In this document: positions 1 to 11,894 of the stretch, piece after piece
How the letters are laid out: each line of letters starts with the position of its first letter
Numbering within the stretch: the first letter of the stretch is position 1
Source of the DNA: Metaphire vulgaris
Taxonomy: Eukaryota > Annelida > Clitellata > Crassiclitellata > Megascolecidae
DNA: 64,000 nt
Direction of reading: 5' to 3'
Assembly (NCBI GenBank): GCA_018105865.1
Contig: CM030836.1
Location: 1,674,001 to 1,738,000, forward strand
Program-made: the position numbers and the translations under genes
The notes under the pieces: generated by a model
Database searches by the model: none
Told to the model about the DNA's origin: nothing
Seen by the model: the letters and a program-made list of their open reading frames with translations, nothing else

Positions 1-182
1 TGTTCGTAGAACCGGTTTAGTCGAGTCATTGCAGCGTCAGAGGGCTGGGCGTGCGACGACGTTGCTATTGGTAACAATTGTTCGCAGCCTGAGGTAGTTG
101 CACAATTTTAACGTACATTTTAGCGTACACAAAAAATACGTGTACAGCGTCACAAATGGCCACAGTTGCGTGATTTTAACGT

Positions 183-329
183 ACATATGCCTAATTATTA
201 CGTGGCGCAGAGCTTGGCTAGGTGGCGATCATTGAAATGTTGTTCAACATGAATTCAATGATTGAGTATTAGGTATAGGTATTGGATTAGTATTATCCTG
301 CACTGCGAGCGAAGCGAGCATCTTTCTAG
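183..329 (+). mobile_element. Helitron-like 3' end (copy 1)
   Basis: This segment matches the reverse complement of 63294-63455 over about 145 bases. It ends in CTAG at 326-329, followed by T, which is the terminus and host base expected of a Helitron 3' end (CTRR, insertion before T). Just inside the end is GCGAGCGAAGCGAGC, which contains GCGAAGC, a heptamer known to form an unusually stable DNA mini-hairpin. No Rep/helicase is visible, so this would be a non-autonomous or truncated copy. The terminal match is seen directly; the Helitron assignment is inference. Confidence 0.5.
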
Positions 330-929
330 TAGTGTAATGAAAAGTATTCGATTCCCTGTCATTTCCATTTATTATAGTTCATCATCATCATCATCATCAT
401 CATCGCCTGCATAATCAACAACAGCACAACAACAACCGCTCCCACAGTATGTCCATTACCCAGTGTTGAATGACTTTTCGAAATCGATGAAATTGACATA
501 CAGTGATGCATTCCATTCTATTGATGAGACGCTACGGCATTCCAGAAAAGGTAGTTAATATGATGAAGGCAAGCTATCAAAATATGTATGCTATAGTAAT
601 CTGTCGACAAAAGAAATAAAAGAAATGTTAACCTTTTTATGATTTCGTACCGTGAAAGAAGTATAAGAGAGCGAAATACCCACTACCAACATACCTTATC
701 ACAGGACAAAAGTTTCGGCTACGACATATATTAAAAATTATAAACTGCAGCAAATAAATGTCACAGATTGTGCAAATGCCAGAAAGTGGGATTTTTTTCT
801 TTAGAATTTCTAATTTATTAAAACAATCGACTGTAAATCGTAGTAAAAGTCTATAAAGCACGTCCTTCAACTACCCTAAGAAGTACGAGTACCCGGGTTA
901 AGAACCAGTGAGACAAATTTGACTTTAGT
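330..929. other. Intergenic stretch with (CAT)n run, no gene seen
   Basis: AT-rich sequence with a short CAT microsatellite at about 378-403. Small open frames occur on both strands but none resembles a protein family or has usable splice context. I see no gene here. Confidence 0.5.
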
Positions 930-2180
930 ATACGGATACCAATTATAATATAATATAATATAACAAGGTTTAAAGTGGTTCAGTAGGGACTGCCCTGTGT
1001 GAGAACCACTGTTGTTCCCGTCCAATCTAATATCCTAAACTACTGAGGTTTATTTTGAACTCGTTTACAGTTGTAGCCATTACTATCCCCTCATCCAGTT
1101 CATTCCATCTGTCTACCACTCTTGCACTAAAAAATGCTGTTTATGTCTCCCAACTCGTTTCTTGAACAGTTTCATGCTGTGTCCTCTGGTTCGATCATAC
1201 TGCTTCATTGTAAAAAATCTTTCCTTTGGCATTTCCACTTTGTTTGTTAGTATTTTGTATGTCTCGATCAAATCCCCTCTCTCTCTTCTTTTTTCCAGGG
1301 TTGTCAATCTACAGTGATTTAGCCTTTCCTCATAGGTTAGTTTATGATATCCCTTGATCATCTTTGTTGCTCTGTGTTGCACTCTTTCTAAGGTCTCTAT
1401 ATCTTTCTTCAGGAATGGACACCATGCTTGAACACAATACTCTAAATGTGGGCGTACCAATGTTTTGTAGTCTTATTATTACATCTTTCTCTCTGCTCAC
1501 TATCGTTCTTTTGATCATACCTAGAATTTTGTTGGCCTTCTTAGCTACCTCTGCTCAATGCCTAGATGGCTTTAAGCTGATATGCATGATGACCTCTAGA
1601 TCTTTCTCCTCGTTTGTAACTTTTAGTCCCTTCCCACATAACTTAAATTCATGATCTGTTCCCTTCTTCCCAATGTGCATCACCGAGCATTTATCTGTAT
1701 CAAAAAGCATTTGCCAATCTGCCGACCACTGGGATAGTCTATTAAGGTCTTGTTGTAAAATTTTTGCTTCTGCTTCACTATCACTCTGTCCACACAGTTT
1801 TGTGTCATCAGCGAATTTTGAAATTTTTGACATTATATCATCATCGATGTCGTTGATGTATATTAAAAACAATAGAGGTCCCAACACTGAACCTTGTGGC
1901 ACCCCACTTATGACCTCAGCCCAGTCAGAATACTTACCTCTTATACCTACCTTCTGTCTTCTGCTCTGAAGCCAATTTTTTATCCATCCAAGAACTTTAC
2001 CTCTAATTCTACTGGCCTGAAGCTTGACTACCAGTCTTGAATGAGGTACTTTATCGAATGCTTTTGCAAAGTCCAGGTATATTACATCAACTGCTTTTCC
2101 CTCATCTAGCTTGTCATGAATTTCCTCTAGGGATCCGCTGTTTCGCGATAGATGTTGAAATGAGCATATGCGCAACCGGT
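930..2180 (-). mobile_element. CR1-type LINE, 5'-truncated, frameshifted
   Basis: Read on the minus strand, this is the C-terminal half of a CR1-like non-LTR reverse transcriptase. It begins near 2150 with YLDFAKAFDKVPH, then VISGVPQGSVLGPLLF and the catalytic FADDTKL (about 1800-1830). It continues after a frame change with LEYCVQAWCP (1420-1460), and after a second change ends with the usual VVDRWNELDEGI segment near 1090-1130. The 3' end is an AT-rich simple tail (938-962). The 5' end is truncated in the fingers region, as usual for LINEs. A close partial copy is at 8957-9317. Two frame changes make it non-functional. Confidence 0.9.
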
Positions 2181-2184
2181 ACAA

Positions 2185-2821
2185 TTAACCTCTTAATCTC
2201 AGTGTTCTACATTGTAGGGCAATGACTGTAGGTTGACGGTTGGCGCATGCGAGATTTATTCACTGTTATGGTTCCTTTGACCAGATTCTAGTCGATTAAT
2301 TATCATTTAGCTAAATCTAAGTCTATATATAGGATGTCCCAAGAATGTGAGGGCGCTAGAAATATTCGGATAGTTTGCGCATATGTGTTGCAATTAAACT
2401 AAATTCTATTGTTTGAGTGTTAGGTAAAATCAGTGTGCCCTAATATCCGCTTATAGCTTATATGAAAAGCTTGTTAAAACAAATTAAACAATAGACGTCA
2501 TAACTCATTTGGCCTCCCTAGAGCCATGTAGTACCTCAGTAAGGACGTCGCCTGACATTCGTTGCATTCAATGTGGTAAGAGTGCGTGGGGAATCAAGAA
2601 TTAAGTTGACTTATGTAATTTGGACCCTGGAGTAGCCATTCCATACTGTGAATGTAATTTACAACATTATTATGTGACTTCTTTGACTTTGTTTAACTTC
2701 TGGACTGTATAATGCTCGAAAGTCTAAAACTATAGAGCACATTGTCTGTCAGCGTGGTGATAAACTGACAGACTGGGTACGGTGTTCAAAGACTCGTCGC
2801 TATATTGAAACTCGTAAAACT
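2185..2821 (+). other. Duplicated intron block of lectin paralogue 1
   Basis: Non-coding. The part from about 2570 aligns with 54800-55140 (shared GTGGGGAATC / GTGGAATC followed by a CCTGGA.TAGCC word), and the part from about 2735 aligns with both 55010-55140 and 60995-61140. In the 60995 copy this block lies immediately upstream of an intact coiled-coil exon, so here it is the intron preceding the pseudo-exon at 4148-5400. The TAAAACT at 2815-2821 is the left target duplication of the inserted LINE. Confidence 0.6.
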
Positions 2822-3673
2822 ATGGGAGCCTTATAACAGAAGATTCCAGATGCCAGGAGGAGATAAAGAGTAGGAGAGCGATGGGAAAACAAACTTTTTT
2901 GGACAGGGGAGAACTGGTAAGAGGATGGCTAAATAGAGAACTAAAGAAGAGACTGATAAAAACGTTGCTATGGAGTGTCACTTTATATGCTTCAGAAACC
3001 TGGACTCTCCAAAAGAAGGACATACAAAAGCTGGAAGCATTCGAAATGTGGATATGGAGAAGAGTGGAAAACATCAAGTGGATGAAACAAGAAAACCAAT
3101 GATGAAGTACTACAGATGGTGGACGAGCAAAATCGTTAATTAATGAGCACTATCAAAAATATAGAGAAACTGGATTTAATGTATACTAAGAGGATAACAC
3201 AATACTAAGGGGATACTCAGAACAGTAATTGAGGGAAGAATATCAGGAAGAAAGTTTGCTCTATAGTTTTAGACTTTCGATCATAATACAGTCCAGAAGT
3301 CAAACAAAGTCAAAGAAGTCAAATAATAATGCTGTAAACAAAAGGAAGACCAAGGAGGATCCTATTGGACTGGAAGATGAAAACATACACACACAATCAA
3401 TCAATAAACTTCTATGGCGCCACTATCATAATGCCCAGGGCATCAGCTGATGGCGCACCAAATCCAAATAGAATTAGAGCCAGGTCAATCCGTAAGATCA
3501 GTCAGAACAGCGGGGGACCAATCTAAGGGGGATAAGCCAAGCCAAACAGGTATGCTTTAAGAGTCACAGAGTCACAAGACTTATGCATAGATCATAGAAG
3601 AAGCAAGACGCAGCGAAGAATGGAAACAATGGAACCCCAAACCTGTCGCAGGACAGAGAATATGATGATGATC
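2822..3673 (+). mobile_element. Non-LTR retrotransposon fragment, 3' part
   Basis: Plus-strand reverse-transcriptase C-terminal remnant: a readable run from 2881 contains LYASETWTLQKKDIQKLEAF and EMWIWRR, the usual C-terminal block of a large invertebrate LINE group whose clade I cannot assign. Downstream frames are broken; a 3' segment at 3440-3560 recurs inverted at about 37450-37540, and the end is an ATGATG run. It is flanked by the 7-base target duplication TAAAACT (2815-2821 and 3674-3680) and interrupts an intron block that is intact at 60995-61140. Confidence 0.8.
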
Positions 3674-3778
3674 TAAAACTGTGTAAGAGCTCGTAATAAC
3701 AATGCGCTGCATTTTCTTGCTTCATGCTCTCAATATCATATCATCAATCGATGTATATTACTATATTACATGCGAAAA

Positions 3779-4103
3779 TGCGAAAAAACCGGCATATTTG
3801 GCGTTGTGCGACCGGTTCTCGTCAGAACACCGAAGTTAAGCAACGTCGAGCGCGGTTAGTGCTTGGATGGGTGACCATCCCGGGATCTAATCGTGGTGCC
3901 GGCGGCCAACCAAGCCGTTCATCGCTTAGGCGTCGATAAATTGGTAGCAGCGCTAAGCTGCGAAGGTAAAACGCAGGTCTAGAGAAAGTAATGGCAACCT
4001 ACTCTAGATTAATGGCGTAAGCCACCTGCGTCGCTGCTTGCCTAGTACCGGAGATCAGCGCCGGAAACCCTACGCTCGTTCGAGTATAGGACTACCTTTA
4101 CCT
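3779..4103 (+). mobile_element. 5S rRNA-derived SINE
   Basis: The first ~110 bases resemble 5S rRNA, including the internal promoter: GAAGTTAAGCAACGTCG (A-box region) and GCTTGGATGGGTGACC (C-box region). The body (about 3910-4090) is unrelated to 5S, and the tail is CTACCTTTACCTTT. The insertion is flanked by a perfect 13-base duplication TTACATGCGAAAA (3766-3778 and 4104-4116). Polymerase III transcription from the 5S-type internal promoter and LINE-mediated integration are what this SINE class does. The distal body resembles 50430-50541, the end of a tRNA-headed SINE, suggesting a shared tail module. Confidence 0.85.
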
Positions 4104-4147
4104 TTACATGCGAAAAGACAGTGTACTCTCTCGATATGCAATGATTT

Positions 4148-5400
4148 TAGCACAAGGTCGCATGAATGCCCTATAGAAACACAGGAAGGGTATTATAAAA
4201 ACGTTCAAATATTATTATTATTATTATCTACGACAATTTATATAGCGCAGTAACTTAACTGGAGCTAAAGTCAAGAGCGCTTTACAAAGGAATCACTTAT
4301 AAGAGATGTTAAATATATGTGTGTCTATAGGAGCTTCTCAAAACAGCCGACGGACTTCGCATTAGTCACATCGCTCGACCGCGAATTCCACAGGGCTGGA
4401 TTTCCCGCGTGAGAGATGTGAGAGAAATATTGAGAGATGTCTTTAAAAATGGAAATAATCAATGATGGATTTCACAATGCCGATGAAAGCAGGTAAAACA
4501 TGGTTCAAAAAGCACTCCTATGACCTCCTGGCTGTTTATCGAAACCTTTCTTTTCGGCTTGATACATTAAGCGAAGCCCAAAGGGAAACACATAACCTAC
4601 ATGTTTTTTGGAAACACGATAAGTTGGCAAGGGTTTGGACTAGATTTGTCAAAATGTTTCCATAGAAATTGAGGTAATAGACGAAAAGCGCCAATACACT
4701 GATAACTACCTGCTGTCTTTCGGAAATTAAAAACAAGACGCCAAGGAAAGTGTAAAGGGGCATGAGAAACATCTGCAAGCAATGCTTCGAAACATGACTA
4801 ATGCAATCGAAGGAATTCACGAGAAGCTTAAAAATGCGGAACAAAATCTTAAAGGCAACTGTGAAGCGTACGATCAAAAGTTAGCAAATTAAGTATCAAA
4901 ACATGAGCAATGGAGTCGATAGAATTTATAAGAAGCATACAGACACAGAAAAAAGCATCGAAGAAATTTTGAAGATTTTACAGATTTTTACATCAAAACA
5001 TAGCCAATGAAATCCATGTATTTCATGGAGACTCAACGACACAGTACAAAACTGCAGGCATAGCCTGGAAGAACGTGACTCAAATGTCTACTAAAATCGA
5101 TGGGATCTACTGTACCAAAATGTTAGCGATGCCGAACAAATCATACAAATCGGCGTTGAAAGATTTGAGTAAAAGATGCAGTCAGTTCATCAAAACATGT
5201 CATATGTGATCGCTGATATTCAGAGCAGAATTATTGTCAATGCAGAACATAACATTAAAGAACCTACAGTATTCAAAGTCATGACCTGTCCTTGGAGCGT
5301 TTTGGACAGAATATTTCGACAGAAGCTGATAGAATTGATGGTCACATGAAATCACTGCTTCAACAAGTGGAAGAAATCTCTCAGCTCTTGAATAAAACTG
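4148..5400 (+). pseudogene. Decayed coiled-coil exon of lectin paralogue 1
   Basis: Aligns along its length with the intact 984-base coiled-coil exon at 61223-62206. The start is still readable (SHECPIETQEGYYKNVQI, 4160-4210), and later segments keep QNL/QNM sequon-bearing repeats and HEKLKNAEQNLKG-like pieces (4790-4900). An L2 fragment of 211 bases (4214-4424, duplication AAATATT) splits it, and several frameshifts and stop codons follow, for example near 4664 and 4890. The 3' splice donor (ACTG|GTAATT at 5400/5401) remains and is in phase 1. The exon cannot encode the coiled coil as it stands, so the gene copy is a pseudogene unless this exon is skipped; its phase-1 borders would permit skipping. 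Confidence 0.8.
4214..4424 (-). mobile_element. L2-type LINE 3' end inserted in exon
   Basis: Starts with an (ATT)n run and carries TTTATATAGCGCAGTAAC, the 3' signature common to the other L2-type copies in this window (minus orientation). It is flanked by AAATATT at 4207-4213 and 4425-4431. The paralogous exon at 61255-61310 lacks it, giving the empty site. Confidence 0.75.
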
Positions 5401-5677
5401 GTAATTAAACAAATAATTATAGCCTAATAGACACGCCTTAAACTTCGCTGAGGAGAGGACACGCCTTAAACTTCGTCTTCGTTTACTCTGTGTGTAAGTA
5501 GCCAAAATGCCTCATCAAATAGATTTTTGCCATTGACCTATAAGGTCTTATTGCATACAGTACAGCTCTAAAAATGTGCGAAATATGATAGAAGGTCAAC
5601 TTAAGACCACTTGTGCGAAATGTTAATTAGTTTTCAAAGGGTGTTTTAATATCATTCGTCCATTGATCTATTTGCAG

Positions 5678-5863
5678 TATGTCCTTACGGCTTTGACTAT
5701 GTGCCTGAAATCAACCAATGTCTGTATTTGAATCTGGAGCCGATGCCATGGAACAAATCTCGTAATGCCTGCGTTAGAATGAATGCAAGAGCACAAATGG
5801 TTTCAATAAAGGATTCTGTCAAACAGGAATCAGTCAGAAGATATTTACAGCAGCAATTCAATA
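5678..5863 (+). CDS. C-type lectin domain, first-half exon (paralogue 1)
   Basis: A 186-base exon with acceptor TTTGCAG (5672-5677) and donor A|GTAAGT (5864), phase 1 at both ends. It encodes the start of a C-type lectin-like domain: CPYGFDYVPEINQC (the extra N-terminal Cys pair of long-form domains), then a helix-1 region WNKSRNAC and a second helix QMVSIKDSVKQESVRRYL. It has the same length as the exon at 63013-63198 and clear protein similarity to it. The second half of the domain is at 7589-7869. The reading frame is fully open although the preceding coiled-coil exon is ruined, so this half may be a recent pseudogene, a relic, or part of a shorter transcript. Confidence 0.8.
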
Positions 5864-7588
5864 GTAAGTAGTTTGAATTCAACTCTCGTCTATGAGATCG
5901 CATTAGCTTCATGGATGAAGTAATTTATAGGAAATCTTCTTTAACTACCAAGAACTTAATTGCTTTTTAGAGTCCATCGAATGCATTGATGATGTTCGTC
6001 TGTGTTTAGTGTTGAGATACTGTAGCTCGTGCAGCTGTACGTAGTTTATCGATTTCAGTATCACTGGCATCACGTGTAGCCAATGCAGCCAAAGACTTCG
6101 TTATCCATGAAAAATTCATTACCTCCTTAATTAAGACGATAAATATAACAATTTTTAAAACTTTACTTATTAGTTTTCATAATGCCTTTTTACTGACACA
6201 AAGCAGAATTCAGCAAAGAATTTTGATGATATCGATGACAGTATATAGGCACAATGTTGTATTCTGTTGTTTTTGCGCTGAAACTAGACGGCAACTTAGA
6301 CTAGATTTTCTAATTTGATACTTTCGAATAGTTCAGATTTGGAATTTTGAGATTTGTTTAAAATGTAGTCATGCGTTTGATGTCTTCACTGCTTTAATTA
6401 ACAGTCTAATATAACTATATAACCGTATCCACATTATGCTACTTTGAAATGTCGCTATGGGACAGACACTAGCATGTGCCTCTGTCAATTTCACGGCTGA
6501 TAACCTACAGTGTAGGCAATGAGTTCTACAGGGTGTCTACGAAAAAAACCCCCCAGCAGGAAAACTTTGATTTCTTAAAAGTTCCTAAATATATTTCTAT
6601 CAAAATTTCCACTCGTGTACAGCACATATTTCCCCACCTTTCTGCCAATTTTCATTTCATTTGCATGTAAGATGGCTATTTTGTGAGATATCAAAGTTAA
6701 ACTTCGATTTTTACGAATCAACCGACAAAATTTTATTGATTGTCTAGAAATTTCAATTTAAACCACAATTTTTCAAGATGGTTATCGGACATAATTGCAA
6801 ACCCTAACCCTAACCCTAACCTTAATTGCAAAAATTGTTCGGTATCCAAAGCCAAGCTCCCGCAATGTCTGAATTCGCATCTTATCTTCATTCGATATTT
6901 TACCCATTTTGAAAGTTTAAATCAAACTTTTATTGTTATGTCGAATTCTGTGAGTTTAAAAACATGTTTACAAAATTGCATTCGATTTAAACTTTACTAC
7001 TACTACAGTACTACTGGAACAATAACAACAACTGCTAATAATACCACCAAAATTGACATGAAGCCAAATTTATGTGAAGCTATAGATATTTAGGCCTGTC
7101 ATGCTGCGACTGAGTAGTAAAAATCGAAGTTTAACTTTGATATCTCACAAAATGGCCACCTTACATGCAAATGAAATGAAAATTGACAAAAAGGTGGGGA
7201 AATATGTGCTGCACAAGTATGGCAATTTTGATAAAAATATATTTAGAAACTTTTAAGAAATCAAAGTTTTACTGCTGGGGGGTTTTTTTCGTAGACACCC
7301 TGTATTGACGAAGAGGCTGTTTCATTAATAGAATGTCCGCAATGGTTAGCAAAGTCTTGAATCGCCTTCTCTTGTCGCAATTAGGCTATTCTGATGCAGA
7401 GTGTTGATTTGAGAAAGAGAAAAAATAAAATGTAATTGAAAGAAAGCAATAGAAACAGAAGAATTAGAATGGAAGAACAATGAATTTAAATATAGAAGGC
7501 GTTTCCAAACTTTTGCACAACACTGTACATCTAAAAACATTGTGCTATCCACCTGTGAAATGTCTCCATCTTACGTGATTTATTGTAG
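5864..7588 (+). other. Intron between C-type lectin halves
   Basis: GT (5864) to AG (7587-7588). It holds a TA-flanked inverted-repeat element at 6529-7302. The rest is AT-rich sequence without recognisable coding potential. Confidence 0.7.
6529..7302. mobile_element. TIR element (mariner-like MITE), TA target site
   Basis: The element starts CAGGGTGTCTACG and ends with the inverse CGTAGACACCCTG. The inverted repeats run about 185 bases each (6529-6713 and 7113-7302) and are similar throughout. TA dinucleotides flank both ends (6527-6528 and 7303-7304), as for Tc1/mariner-type transposition. The core has no transposase but contains a telomere-like run, CCCTAACCCTAACCC, near 6801-6822. Non-autonomous; the superfamily rests on TIR start and TA target only. 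Confidence 0.8.
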
Positions 7589-7869
7589 AACAAGAACATT
7601 CAGTCTGCAACTTTGCGTGGCCTGACGGAGGAAAGGTCTTATGGCTAAGCGGACACAAAGGTCATTCAAGTAAGTGCAGTACTGGCTATTATTGGATGCC
7701 AGTGGGGGCAACAGAGACACCTTTCAACTACACCAACTGGGGTCCGTCACAGCCTGACTGCCTTGGTGACATTGAGCAATGTGTTGTCATTGCGTCTTCG
7801 CCGCAATGGGACTATCATTGGAACGACTTTACATGCGGCTCTCTGCTTTGTTCGGTCTGTGAATTCTAA
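7589..7869 (+). CDS. C-type lectin domain, second-half exon with stop (paralogue 1)
   Basis: Terminal exon with acceptor TATTGTAG (7588), phase 1, ending in TAA at 7867-7869. It encodes the sugar-binding half of a C-type lectin domain: VLWLSGHKG, FNYTNWGPSQPD with the galactose-type QPD motif, then CVVIASSP, the Ca2+-site WND in HWNDFTC, and the closing CEF at the C terminus. In characterised C-type lectins QPD with WND gives Ca2+-dependent galactose/GalNAc preference (EPN gives mannose). All key residues are present, so this domain could be functional if expressed. The equivalent exon of paralogue 2 lies beyond the right edge of the window. Confidence 0.82.
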
Positions 7870-8690
7870 AGAAAATCTGAGGAAATGGTTTATATAATTC
7901 TAAGATTTACGTTTGTGAAATAATTTAAATTTCGAGAAACTAATGCAGAGTGGAAGCTTTTCATATTTCATGCAGCTATTTATTGGGACTTAGAAAGTGT
8001 TGTATTCTGAATTGGTATCGGTCCGAGAATGTCTATATTTTATTTAAAAATTTTATTCCTTTATCATTGCCCAAAATAATTTGAGTTTTATTGTTGCTCA
8101 CATATATTCCGTGGCTGGAAATAATTTAATTATTTTTCTCAGGTTCTCTCTTCATTTGTAGAATTTTAGCTAATATGTCCTTTACTGACTTCACCTTACC
8201 GTTCATCTTTGCTGCGCTCATCAGTTGCATGGAAAGTTGACTACCTTTAATCCTTTATGTTAAAAAGTATAATTTGTGAAAATTAATGTGACTTTTCTTT
8301 ATTTTCGTGTTACAATTAATGAGAAGTTCCACCTCAACCATCTCAGAGGGGCTTAGGGCTACTGTGTCTATGTAGCCTGGAGATCAGTCGCTTACAGACT
8401 AAAGAATTCACTCCAACTTCCGCCCAGAGTCAAACCAACCCCATTCACAATGATCTGTTGTTGCACAACTTGATGATACTTCGTGTTGCTTTACCAATTG
8501 CAACACAACCATCTCTGACAACAGTGACGGGGCATGTAACAGAGCAAGCCATCTTCCGTCATTCAGGGACACAATAGCTGAGCATATCCGCCGTACAGGT
8601 GCAGGGTCATTTTATACAATGAATGTTCGTGTAAGAATTGAACAGTGACTTTATCTCAGTGCAGTTATGAAAGTCCTCCATGACCATCCA
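7870..8690. other. Downstream region, no gene seen
   Basis: AT-rich to 8320, then mixed sequence. I find no clear polyadenylation hexamer immediately after the lectin stop and no coding signal. Confidence 0.4.
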
Positions 8691-8699
8691 TAAAACGGT

Positions 8700-8921
8700 T
8701 CCAGGATTCGGAGACGGACAATTCGGAGACGGACAATTCGGAGCGGACAATTCGGGGCGGACAATTCGGAGACAGACAATTCGGAACACAATTTAACCAT
8801 AACTCTAACCTTAACCCTAAACCTAACCCTAACCTTTATAAAAGTCATTATTTTAAAACAGCTTTACAACTTTATACAACTTTTGGGGCGATTTTAGTCC
8901 TTCTCTGAATTGTCCGTCTCC

Positions 8922-8927
<6 letters not shown>
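8700..8927. mobile_element. Fold-back element 1 with telomere-like core
   Basis: The left arm is a tandem array of a ~15-base unit (GACGGACAATTCGGA, 8703-8787, several variants). The right arm is the inverse (GAATTGTCCGTCTCCGAAT, 8909-8927). Between them lies CTAACCTTAACCCTAAACC-type sequence (8806-8838), a degenerate TTAGGG tract. There is no coding capacity. It abuts the (AAT)n tail of a truncated CR1 LINE. Part of a set with 27328-27495 and 48345-48836. Confidence 0.7.
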
Positions 8928-8957
<30 letters not shown>

Positions 8958-9317
8958 GGTTTAAAGTGGTTCAGTAGGGACTGCCCTGTGTGATAACCAC
9001 TGTTGTTCCCGTCCAATCTAATATCCTAAACTACTGAGGTTTATTTTGAACTCGTTTACAGTTGTGGCCGTTACTATCCCCTCATCCAGTTCATTCCATA
9101 TGTCCACCACTCTTGCACTGAAAAATGCTGTTTATGTCTCCCAACCCGTTTCTTGAACAGTTTCATGCTGTGTCCTCTGGTTCGATCACACTGCTTCATT
9201 GTAAAAAAAATCTTTCCTTTGGCATTTCCACTTTGTTAGTATTTTGTATGTCTCGATCAAATCCCCTCTCTTTCTTCTTTTTTCCAGGGTTGTCAATCTA
9301 CAGTGATTTAGCCTTTC
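8928..9317 (-). mobile_element. CR1-type LINE, 3' end only
   Basis: Nearly identical to 960-1335 (the 3' third of the CR1 copy at 930-2180), with an (AAT)n 3' tail at 8928-8956 and abrupt 5' truncation at about 9317. The C-terminal RT remnant is frameshifted. Confidence 0.85.
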
Positions 9318-11894
9318 TTTATTTCAATAATGTTTCAACGAAGGACCGCTCTAAAAGTTAATTAGCAACACGATTCGACTGTCCGTAGTCCGTACTATAT
9401 ACGTAGGCTACTTTATTTGCGATGACAAAATATGTATTAAATTCGTGCGGTAAAATTTACGTAGGGTCTACGCTAAACCAGAGTCACTCTGTCTGACACA
9501 TTACTAGCTCAACACGAGATTCGATAAGAGTAAAAAATTTGACTAGCGCTGTAACTAGTTGTCCCATTATATATTGACATGTCATGTTGGTTTAGCCTGT
9601 CTTTCACATCGGGTCGATATTGAATTCTAGCGTTCAAATTGTTATCGGCAAGTTTTTGAATTTCTGTCAAAAGAAAGAGGATACCTCTGTTTAAAGAAAA
9701 GAGCCAACTGACTCTCACAACCAGACATAAAATGGACTTTGGTTATTAATTTTCTCAGCTCTTTATATATATTTATTTATTTATTTATTTATTTATTTGC
9801 GCCACTCGGATGCATCTACAGTGTATTATATTGAATGCCTGCAGCTGTTTCATGCTTTAAAAGACGCAAAGGGGAAAATGTACCCTTATGACCTTCAACT
9901 GTCAACCGAAACTCATGCAACAGATACAGTTTTAGTCCCTTATAGTCTCTGACCTGCTCAACCGATCTTCTTGTATAGCCTGATAAAGCCCGTCCTCCTA
10001 TAGCTATCGGCAGGGCTCTTAAATGTGTTGCCCCGTTATCTTCGTCCCATCCATGGACTCTCGCGTAAAACTAGAAGCGCTGAAAAATCACGCGTCAATT
10101 TCATCAAATTCAGAATTTAAAAGAGATGGTTTTGGAATTCTTTCTGACGTATTCTGTCCGCCTATCATATTCAGCGCCCGGGGCAATGTATACATTTTTC
10201 GCCACTAAAAGTATAGGCATGCCTTCCCCCGCCCTCTAGCCACGTCTCTGAGTATATTTTGATGTGTTGTACAGATAGAATATCAAGTTCATGTATCTTC
10301 CTATTGCCGTCCTCTTCAAATTCATGTCTCCGTACAAGTTCTTTCTTTTGCACGCCTTGTCGCCATAAGCGTTATTCTGCCTCTCATTGTATCCTCTAAA
10401 TTTATTCTTCGTCTTATCTCTGTTTCTCTCCATTTTGTTCTTTTCAGTTCTGTTTTACAGTCATCAAAACGTGTGTTGCAATCTTAACTGCTCGCCCGTA
10501 AGTCCAATATATCTTCGAAAATGAAATGTACATGATGTTACAAATCTGCCATTATCACGGAATAGTATTTAGCTTAACAACAATTGTTCATCATACAAAC
10601 CCAAATGCACTATTTTTTAGGGAAAATGTTGCTTTCAGTCTTTCCATTTTAAAACAATTGAAAGCTTTTATTAGCATACAAAAATAAAAGAACAATATTT
10701 CAAATAGCAATTGATCCGTTATGCATTAATACCGTAATATGAATGAATCATCTTTCCTTGTCTTATACCCAGGTGCATTTAGGCTTTGGTCTGTTTGCGA
10801 GAATGAATCATAATTATGATCAAATTAATTGTCCCTCGTAAAATAGAAAACCCAGCCTGTAATGCAATGCAATATTAATATTAACATTATTATGTGTATT
10901 AATATATATCATTAATAGTGATATAAGTATTAAAATTAATATCTTAGTATCTGCAATAGTGGCCTCAAGTTTGGCTGTAAGCATAAAATCTGTGAAGCCA
11001 TACATTGGCTAGGTTAGACACTTTTATGTAATAGCCACGATTATTGGGAGCTTTCTTAGTACAAATGGAAGGCGTTTAGGCTTCTGTCACATAAGTTAGA
11101 GTTCTCATGCTGAATAATAAAATTTATTATATATCAAGAGGGCATAGGGGAAGTTTACAGATGCTTATTGGAACATGACCTGCAAAAGAGCGGAAACCTA
11201 TAAAACAAGTAGTAATGTAATTACATTAGAGCATACCGAAGGAAATATGCCGGTGAATGATCAAGTTTAACAGAAGTGATCTTATCTTCAAAATGCAATA
11301 AAAACTCACTTTGGATATGTATGAACTTAAAACATTTCGAGGGGACACGGACCCTGCTAAAAAGGAAGGAGGGGGAATGGTCTCGTTCCATAGGAGGTCT
11401 GGACCAGAGTTGTGCATGGATAGGTTTTCTGAACCCAAACCCAACCCAACTCAACTCATCAACTTCCTAGAAGTCTATAGAACAGTTAGGTCTATAGTTG
11501 AATGTCGTGGTGGAGGAGTTCACTATCGTAATTGTCACGATCTGTCTTTGCTTGCTTTAGAGATTCACAAAACTCTACCACGTGATAATGAATTAATAAA
11601 TTTTGGATTGTGGCTTCATACCGTCACTCACTCTAACATATGCTATTGAGCCCATATTTGAACCTTCAAATCGAGTCATTGTGACTTAGATGACATGCGT
11701 TTCAGGGTTTTTAAAATCAAATTTCAAGTGATTCTTATGATATCACACAATTTCTGTCTTTTCCGAAATGATGACTGCATACACCAAGCGAAACACTTAA
11801 TTAAATTTCAACGGTGTAATACTTGAACTAGAGACGATATGAATCCGACACTTGGAAGATTTCATTTGTTATCGCTAGGGTATAGGCTGTAGAT
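9318..11894. other. Gene-poor interval with (ATTT)n run
   Basis: Contains an ATTT microsatellite at about 9766-9798. Short open frames at 10023-10450 and 11220-11650 do not match any family I know and lack splice context. I see no supported gene. Confidence 0.4.

Noticed and set aside
3795..3905. Functional 5S rRNA gene
   Set aside because: Similarity to 5S is partial, the 3' part diverges, and the unit is flanked by a target duplication with a SINE body and tail, so it is a retroposon head.
6800..6825. Interstitial telomere from chromosome fusion
   Set aside because: The tract is short, lies in the middle of a TIR element, and similar tracts occur in the cores of other inverted-repeat elements.
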